From NCBI GenBank assembly GCA_900550415.1, contig URSO01000035.1, positions 1 to 22,493 of the forward strand: a stretch of 22,493 bases of DNA. The letters run 5' to 3'. The notes below the pieces were generated by a model. The model made no database searches. It was not told the origin of the DNA and saw only the letters and a list, made by a program, of their open reading frames with translations. Source of the stretch: an uncultured Collinsella sp. (GTDB lineage Bacteria; Actinomycetota; Coriobacteriia; Coriobacteriales; Coriobacteriaceae). This document shows, piece by piece, positions 21,113 through 22,493 of the stretch (position 1 is the first letter of the stretch; each line of letters opens with the position of its first letter). The position numbers were made by a program, and so were the translations under genes.

Positions 21113-22330
21113 GTGTCTATGCGTACCGATGATTTTGACTACAACCTTCCCGAGGAACTGATCGCCCAGGCTCCCGCCGAGCCGCGCGACTCCTGCCGCC
21201 TGCTGGTGGTGGATCGCAAGGGCTCCCAGGCGGGAACGCCGCTGGAGCATGGCGGCACCGTTGAGCACCGCATCTTCCGCGACATCATCGACTATATCGA
21301 GCCGGGCGACGTGCTCGTCATCAACAAGACGCGCGTGATGCCGGCCCGCCTGATCGGTCGCAAATCGGGCTCGGGTGGCGTGGTCGAGACGCTGCTGCTC
21401 AAGCGCCGCGAGGATGTTGACCCGCTGGGCCATGTTTGGGAGTGCTTGGTCAAGCCGGGCAAGCGCCTGAAGCCCGGTGCCCAGATTGAGTATCGCGCCG
21501 GTGGCGCCCATGCGCCCGAGGGGGCTCCCGTGGTGCTGACGGCCGAGGTCATCGACTTTGTCACCGATAGCCGTGGTGGCCGTCTGGTGCGCTTTGAGCC
21601 GGCCGGTTGCAATGCCGCCGGCGACCCGCGCACGCTCGACGAGGCCATCCATGCGGCCGGCCACGTGCCGCTGCCGCCCTACATTACCGATTACGAGGGC
21701 GACCCCGAGAAGTACCAGACCGTCTACGCCATGAAGGAGGAGCACTCGGCTGCCGCTCCTACGGCGGGTCTGCACTTTACTCCCGAGCTCATGGCCGCTA
21801 TCGAGGCCAAGGGCGCGAAGTTTGCCGCCGTCGAGCTCGAGGTGGGCATCGATACCTTCCGCTTGGTGGAGGAGGACGACCCTACGCAGCACGTCATGCA
21901 CACCGAGCGCTACCACGTGTCGCAGGAGGTTGTCGACGCCGTGCATAAGGCGAAGGCCGAGGGTCATCGTGTGATCGCCGTCGGCACCACCGCGGTGCGC
22001 TCGCTCGAGAGTGCGTTTGACGCGGACGCGCCGGTGTCCGATCCGGCTGTGACGGCGCGCTATTTTGAAGGCCGCGAGGACGGTGCCGACACGCTCGGCC
22101 GCGGCGACATCGTGGCGCGCGAGAACGCCACGACGCAGCTTTACCTCATGCCCGGCTCGACCTATCACGTGGTCGACGCGCTGATCACGAACTTCCACGT
22201 GCCGCGCTCCACGCTCATGATGCTCGTAAGCGCGCTTGCCACCCGCGACCAGATCATGGATGCCTATGCCGCCGCCATCGAGGAGCGCTACCGCTTCTTC
22301 AGCTTCGGCGACGCGATGTTTATCTCCTGA
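21113..22330 (+). CDS. queA: S-adenosylmethionine:tRNA ribosyltransferase-isomerase QueA
   Basis: The 405-residue enzyme transfers and isomerises the ribosyl part of S-adenosylmethionine onto preQ1-modified tRNA, giving epoxyqueuosine. Family hallmarks are the opening DFDYNLPEELIAQAPAEPRD, INKTRVMPARL, AAPTAGLHFT in the middle, and the C-terminal ITNFHVPRSTLMMLVSA with YRFFSFGDAM. It is longer than the usual 340-360 residues because of several loop insertions, for example near HEREDGADTLGR-like sequence at about 22070-22100. The start is GTG 21113 because AAGGAG lies 8 bases upstream; ATG 21119 would be too far. It follows queH by 64 bases, with its own putative promoter, and precedes tgt. 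Confidence 0.95.
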   Translation: MSMRTDDFDYNLPEELIAQAPAEPRDSCRLLVVDRKGSQAGTPLEHGGTVEHRIFRDIIDYIEPGDVLVINKTRVMPARLIGRKSGSGGVVETLLLKRREDVDPLGHVWECLVKPGKRLKPGAQIEYRAGGAHAPEGAPVVLTAEVIDFVTDSRGGRLVRFEPAGCNAAGDPRTLDEAIHAAGHVPLPPYITDYEGDPEKYQTVYAMKEEHSAAAPTAGLHFTPELMAAIEAKGAKFAAVELEVGIDTFRLVEEDDPTQHVMHTERYHVSQEVVDAVHKAKAEGHRVIAVGTTAVRSLESAFDADAPVSDPAVTARYFEGREDGADTLGRGDIVARENATTQLYLMPGSTYHVVDALITNFHVPRSTLMMLVSALATRDQIMDAYAAAIEERYRFFSFGDAMFIS

Positions 22331-22336
22331 TGCATA

Positions 22337-22381
22337 CGAATCGTATATGCATTGCATATACGATTCGATATTCTGTATATA
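22337..22381 (+). promoter_or_regulatory. palindrome and putative promoter between queA and tgt
   Basis: CGAATCGTATATGC (22337-22350) and GCATATACGATTCG (22354-22367) are perfect 14-base inverted arms with a 3-base centre. TTGCAT (22352-22357) and TATATA (22376-22381), 18 bases apart, can serve as -35 and -10 for tgt, so the palindrome covers the -35. No T-run follows, which argues against a plain terminator. Operator or RNA hairpin are both possible. Confidence 0.5.
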
Positions 22382-22401
22382 CAAAATGTGAGGAACAAGC
22401 T

Positions 22402-22493
22402 ATGTTCAAGGTCATCAAATACGAGGGCAAGGCCCGGCGCGGCAAATTCCAATGCGCCCACGGCAGCGAGGTGCAGACGCCGGTTTTCATGAA
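22402..22493 (+). CDS. tgt: tRNA-guanine transglycosylase (start only)
   Basis: Only the first 30 residues are inside the window. MFKVIKYEGKARRGKF, then CAHGSEVQTPVFM, matches the N-terminus of bacterial Tgt, where aR.G.l.T.HG.i.TPvFM is characteristic. Tgt exchanges guanine-34 of target tRNAs for the queuosine precursor preQ1 (or queuine). GTGAGGA lies upstream of ATG 22402 with workable spacing. Position directly after queA is the classical arrangement and supports the call. It is cut by the window end. Confidence 0.9.
   Translation, partial: MFKVIKYEGKARRGKFQCAHGSEVQTPVFM

Noticed and set aside
21089..22384. 431-residue minus-strand open frame opposite queA
   Set aside because: The plus-strand QueA is certain; the antisense frame has no recognisable feature.

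Overview
The window is GC-rich bacterial DNA that most resembles a gut Actinomycetota of class Coriobacteriia, probably Collinsella or a close relative. This is inferred from the gene set (class III fructose-1,6-bisphosphatase, QueH-type epoxyqueuosine reductase, DegV, tandem GtrA proteins, Ig-repeat surface proteins), the codon bias and gene style. No rRNA or tRNA gene is present to confirm it.

Layout. 1-1615: 3' part of an AarF/UbiB kinase-like gene. 1626-10223: a self-contained unit made of a promoter, a cobalamin riboswitch, a 2397-residue secreted, membrane-tethered surface protein and a smaller membrane-anchored protein, closed by a strong terminator. Both proteins carry DUF4430 (transcobalamin C-terminal-like) domains, three in the large one and one in the small one. 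10221-10540: about five degenerate tandem units with an exact 62-bp period, each able to fold into a hairpin. 10574-11657: two minus-strand GtrA paralogues, each with its own terminator. 11736-13652: minus-strand class III FBPase. 13653-13972: divergent regulatory region with several inverted repeats. 13973-14863: DegV protein. 14971-16062: minus-strand TIM-barrel protein of unknown function. 16254-16424: a 56-residue membrane microprotein. 16449-17552: minus-strand rRNA m5C methyltransferase. 17612-19762: minus-strand divergent methionyl-tRNA synthetase. 19896-22493: DUF3267 membrane protein, queH, queA and the start of tgt.

How the genes work together. The most interesting unit is the riboswitch-controlled pair. 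Cobalamin riboswitches usually shut off B12 uptake or synthesis genes when cobalamin is plentiful. Here one sits directly ahead of two cell-surface proteins whose recurring domain is the one named after the C-terminal domain of animal transcobalamin and intrinsic factor. The simplest reading is a surface corrinoid-capture system made under B12 starvation: a long Ig-like stalk presents three transcobalamin-like modules and a beta-propeller outside the wall, and a short anchored partner lies nearer the membrane. This is inference and has not been tested here. The right end is a tRNA modification cluster: QueA makes epoxyqueuosine on tRNA, QueH reduces it to queuosine, and Tgt inserts the base.
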